Assembly (NCBI GenBank): GCA_916613615.1
Contig: OU744721.1
Coordinates: 54,880,747-54,944,746 of the forward strand
Source of the DNA: Steromphala cineraria
Lineage: Eukaryota; Mollusca; Gastropoda; Trochida; Trochidae
Direction: 5' to 3'
DNA: 64,000 nt
Both the position numbers and the translations under genes were made by a program. Every line of letters starts with the position of its first letter. Within the stretch, counting starts at the first letter, position 1. Shown here one piece after another: positions 59,694 through 64,000 of the stretch. The notes beneath the pieces are model-generated. The model was not told the origin of the DNA and did no database searches. It was given only the letters and a program-made list of their open reading frames with translations.

Positions 59694-61532
59694 TCGCAAT
59701 TGTAAATTTGTGGTAGTTTAGGGTTTAAGACATGCTACATTATACTGAGATATTAAAATGAACATTGGTAGTTATTATTAGAATACTAGCATTCCTGCAA
59801 GCAAACTGTTCAAAGTTTAATACCTGAAACATATTACAACGCGAATACATAAGTCAATTTAAACCATCTAAAAAGCAAACTCCGGGAAAATAAAAAAAGA
59901 GGCATCAGAACAAAATCTGCTTTGTGTTGACTGAAATGATCCCTCCAAAGTTAAGAAAAGTGTTTTGATAAACGGATATACCTAAAAAGTATTCAAAAGT
60001 CTTTTGCGTTTATTGTCTTTTGTCAAGAAATGGTAGTAAAATTACTAATTACAATAATCTACATGATTTTAGATTACAAAATGTTACAAAAACGAGTGTT
60101 TGTTTCTGTGGCGGATTCAATCGGTTTGACCATTAGTTTACCATTGTTTACAAATGAGTTAATATGTCTTTCAGTTGTCTTTATTATACATCCAGAGGTT
60201 TAAAACATGGTAGAATGTTTGAATGTAAAATTATCTTTATGAAAATTAATTGAAGATGTTCATATGTAAACACAAAAGTGGAACAAGGGCCATAAAAGGG
60301 CAACTACATATCAAGTGTGGTTACCTATCAGATATAGTATCCGAGAAAAGCTGTACACTTTAACATGGACGGAGCCAAAGCCTAAATTCCCCTCTGACTT
60401 TGTGACAGGGACAAGAGCAACTGAGTACTGTCTGCATGTAATGAATTTGAAACAGTACCCCTAATCACGCCATGTGCGACTTGCCTCAACAAGTCATTTA
60501 AAAAGGTAGGTATTTGACAAAAACATTCTGAAAAAACAGTTGCAGAAATATGAAGTGGACTGTAAAAATACAAGTTTGCATTGACATACTGAGAAAATGA
60601 CACCTTTAGGAGGAATTCACAATTTGAAGATTTTATCTTATGAACTTCTGCATTTAACGATGATTGCGGATGCTTTTGGCGCACAATTGGTGATTATTAA
60701 GATATAAAAAACAGCGAATTAAAATTCATATGTTAAAACATCAACATTTCTATTGTGGTAAAAACTCAGATATATATAAAAAATTCTAGAGAAGCAAACA
60801 TCAATACGTTTGAGTTCAAAATCATATAGTTTCTGATTGACAAGGTCTATGGTTTGTATTTAAGAAAAACCAGCTTTGTAATAAATATACAGCAGCTATC
60901 ACTGTATTAGAAGTAGTATCGGTATTTCCAAGTAGACAAAGAATAAATTCCAATGGGAAATCATGTCAGGATCACTTACTTAACTGACCAGAGCGTTTAA
61001 TAGACTTGTGTTAGGAGCAAGTCCAATGGGAAATTGAGATCATTTGGCGTCATTTAAGGTAACTAGCTGATTACCCAGAGCAATAATGGCTGTAAGCAAT
61101 TCACAGAAGGTTTGTCAGCTATAATTGATTGTCTTTGACCTGAGAGGTATTCTAATCACCCATTCATGGTGGAAGTTAAGCTATACATGTTGTTAAATGT
61201 TAAGAAATATAGATGTTTTTTTACATATTTTCTGTTTCAATTTGTTAACATGGTATTATTAAAGCCACATTTGTCTCTCGTGATGAGTTATGACAGCTGT
61301 TATATTTGAGTGAGTAATTTAAATGAGTAGTTTTTGATATTAAGTCATTGTTCACTGAAAGTTAGTATTTGATATCCTGTATTATTATTGTTTTATACTG
61401 AAATTATTATAATTATTGGTATTAAAGTAACTGAAACCAAAAAATACGTCATCCTGTGCAAACGTGTGTGTGTTGGGAGGGGTGTGGGGTTTGGTTGCAA
61501 GATTTTCGATTTTTGAGTTCAATGTCAATCCT

Positions 61533-61610
61533 CTATAGCTCAGTTGATAGAATTGTCTTCCACGTCTAAGTTTATGATAAACAGTTATCTGTCGCGCCTT
61601 TATTTCAGAG
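61533..61610 (+). repeat. tRNA-like A-box fragment (possible SINE remnant)
   Basis: CTATAGCTCAGTTGATAGAA resembles the D-arm and A box of a tRNA. No B box (GGTTCGANTCC) or closing acceptor stem is visible, so it is not a tRNA gene. Confidence 0.3.
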
Positions 61611-62491
61611 CCATTTACAGGTGCATTAAAAAAAATCTGATCACCTTTTTTTCTATTTGTGTTTATGTTATTAACAATATATTGTCTAGAAAATAAGACA
61701 TGTACAATCTTAATGCTAAGAGAAATTTTGCCTTGAAGATATGATGGTATGTATAGGACAATGCAATGCTAACACAGGTTGTAAAGTGTGTGGCTTTGAT
61801 GTACATGTACTTCTTTAAGAGTTGTGGTTAAACAGAATAAAGAAGAATGTTTGAGTCTAAATTAAAAAATGGAAAATATTGGTTTGTTTGTTTGTTCTGT
61901 AGATATTACATTTTTAATGAGTGTAGAAGTTAGTCACTAAGAAGAACAGAGAAAATCAACGTACAAGTAGGAGAGGCTTTGCACATTATCAGAGCAAGAA
62001 GCAACACACTACTTCGTTTCACCTCTAATGGGAAACTCGATACCTGATTGGACAGGGCAGGAAACAGACATTGTTATAATGGCTTTCAATGTAGTCATGT
62101 AACGTAGAATGTATTCCAACAATGCAGAAATGTATTATTTAAAGGACAAAACATATTGGTTTTAGTACGTCAAAAATAATAACGTTCTGAAAAAATATTT
62201 TTATTCTCGTCTGTGGAAGATAATGCAGTGTAATATATTTACATGCTGTACAAATAACGTCACAAAAGTGCGTTATTGTGACTTCACAATGTATGTATCA
62301 CTCTCAAATATAACAATGTGTCGTACTGCATGCAATTATCACTCACTTTTGAAGACAATTTTAAACCAATTTTAACTTCAGAAAATAGAGTTTTGCTTAT
62401 TTTCTACTTACATAACGTGTAATTGTTTTGGGGTTCAAATGTCTGTGTACATCCCATATATTTTGCATTAAGAAAATGTGGCTATAAAAGG

Positions 62492-62832
62492 TTTAAAGGG
62501 GCAGTAGCACGTTTTTTGATAATTTTATATTTTATATTTCACTGATAATTGTAGGGTTATGCAAATGTATTATTTTGACAGTGTCAAAATCTCATTACAC
62601 AAGCCACTCATTCATAGTCAGAGGACAAAGTATGAAGATTCACATAAAATCCATCAGCGTTCTTATCCGTTGTGTAAGAAAAGGGGATCACATGGCTAAA
62701 CTTTACATTATATATTTGAATTATTACTGCTCCATTAAGTTTAAATACATTCTCTTTCAATTGGAACCACTGATTTTAATTTTCCTGACATCACCTTTAA
62801 TTCCCCCTAAAAGCGTGCTACTGCCTTTAAAG
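62492..62832. mobile_element. GGGGCAGTAGCACG-family MITE, full length
   Basis: Ends TTTAAAGGGGCAGTAGCACG and AGCGTGCTACTGCCTTTAAAG, with an internal deletion over the GGCGGCCATTTT word. Confidence 0.85.
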
Positions 62833-64000
62833 ATGGACTGAAATGCTATATGGCAACTTTCGGGATTCATGAAATAGTGATAACCATTTGACATGGACTC
62901 AACTTTAAATTTCTGAAATCGACCTAGAAACGGCTTAATTACGTCTGTATAAATAACACCGCCTAATTAGGCCGGCGAACAGAATAAAACGCACTGAAGC
63001 GTGACTGACTCGTGACGTGTTAGTAGGTGATGTGATACCCCGTTGTGTGCCCTCGTTATGTAAAACAACACAAGCTAACAGTACAGCTCGATGTTTAACG
63101 TGAGAAGTATTTTTGTCATAAACAATTGCTCATGTGTGAACTGTTATATCTTCGTGCACAGTTGTTTGTTGTTATTGAATATTACTTTAGTAGCACAGCA
63201 GAAAGGATGTTATTATACAATAATATTTGTTTATACATTTAAACCAATTTTAAAAAAATGCCTTTGACTTCATTTTGTAACAGGATAAATAAATATACGT
63301 TTTTCTTAGTTATTTCATTTAGTGATGGATAAGTTACAATTCTCAATGAAAAGCATGTATTGGATGATGACTGATGTCTTGTTTAAAACATTATTTTAAT
63401 AGGGCATTTCACTGACAATCTTAATGTTTTCACTCTTGTACATAGAAGAGATATTTTTCACAACAATACCCGATACATGGCCCAACAGAATGAAAATTTA
63501 TTAAATGAACCTTATTCAAAATAATTATCAGATAGAGCAAAAAAGTATTCCTAATTTCAACAGGTTATAATTTACCAATCGGAGAAAAAGGGACGTTAAG
63601 GAATATAATTGCTATTTGATGTTACCTAATTAGCTGATGTTATAAAATAGCCAGGTGTTGATGATTGTGCATTATATAACCTACCTGCTATAGTCATCAT
63701 TTGATAGCTTTTAATTTGGAAACAGACAGGAAATATGATAGACAGTAAAGTAATTGTGTAATAAGTGAGTATCTGATCTAAAGAAAGTAAATAACACCTG
63801 CAGACCAATGTCATTGTTTATTCAACCTTTTTACACAACGTTCATATCTAAATGTGAGCATTTTAAATTCGGATTATTACCATAAATCAGCCAAATACTT
63901 TGTGCTATGTTTTATATTTGACAAATCTCTTTTTTCTCTGCATGCCAAACTGTTCATTCAGTGCAAAATGCGAGCTGGAAACAGAAAATCGGTGTGGTGA
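62833..64000. other. No gene recognised; locally CpG-rich at 62940-63060
   Basis: TATAAATA at 62948-62955 is followed by the palindrome GCCTAATTAGGC (62961-62972) and the words GACTCGTGACGTG. This might be a core promoter on the plus strand. The remaining sequence to the right edge is AT-rich without visible exons. Confidence 0.35.

Larger units (their letters stand above)
55816..62490. repeat. Segmental duplication block II, right copy
   Basis: Counterpart of 34560-41200, joined directly to block I here. It lacks the elements at 35808, 37459 and 39433 and has its own MITE at 58435. An open frame at 58949-59161 (plus) covers the repeat core N-L-I-E-L-V-A-E-M-F-T-K-N-N but has no gene signals. 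A minus frame at 60684-60382 is likewise uncalled. Confidence 0.8.

Noticed and set aside
61533..61610. tRNA gene
   Set aside because: Only an A-box-like D arm; there is no B box and no acceptor stem.
1..64000. CRISPR arrays, bacterial operons, ribosome binding sites
   Set aside because: The sequence is eukaryotic; the tandem repeats have no spacer-repeat layout and no bacterial-type gene is present.

Overview
This window is eukaryotic (metazoan) genomic DNA. It is AT-rich, has GT-AG spliceosomal introns, one clean polyadenylation signal overlapping a stop codon, many MITE-like inverted-repeat elements, and no operon-like coding. The style (MITE load, low-copy segmental duplications, long introns) suggests an invertebrate, perhaps a mollusc, but the species assignment is a weak inference.

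The main content is a multi-exon gene on the minus strand at 1-11.7 kb, found from splice sites and reading phase because its exons are too short to stand out as ORFs. A block of about 3.4 kb is repeated three times head to tail (1248-4848, 4849-8271, 8272-11694). Each block carries five exons, called E, B, A, D and C here in transcription order. Their phases chain (2-1, 1-0, 0-1, 1-1, 1-2 and back to E), so successive blocks can be spliced in frame. Each block encodes a 188-residue module: an HMG-box-like segment (E+B), a segment resembling the extreme N-terminal region of vertebrate TFII-I/GTF2I (A), and a GTF2I-like repeat (D+C). The module nearest the left edge is damaged: D has lost its acceptor and its donor dinucleotide, and C has an in-frame stop. 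Splicing from its last good exon (A) to the next exon at 358-1 still keeps the frame. That left-edge exon encodes an acidic 14-residue repeat, eight full copies plus a partial one, whose nucleotide changes are almost all synonymous in this frame.

From 11.5 to 62.5 kb the window is a mosaic of old segmental duplications and mobile elements. The block 11.54-16.74 kb matches 50.57-55.82 kb, and 34.56-41.2 kb matches 55.82-62.49 kb. The two blocks are adjacent on the right but separated by 17.8 kb on the left. Paralogous comparison shows empty sites for several elements: the 'GGGGCAGTAGCACG' MITE family, a 1.7-kb TIR element with a nested palindromic element, a 352-bp inverted-repeat element and a 118-bp MITE.

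Other coding evidence is thin: a possible two-exon gene for a 131-residue protein on the plus strand (54.27-55.10 kb, inside sequence missing from the paralogous block), a plausible plus-strand internal exon at 19533-19690, a short plus-strand exon at 29759-29824 and a CpG-rich possible first exon at 29164-29060 on the minus strand. Most of 16.7-64 kb shows no convincing gene.
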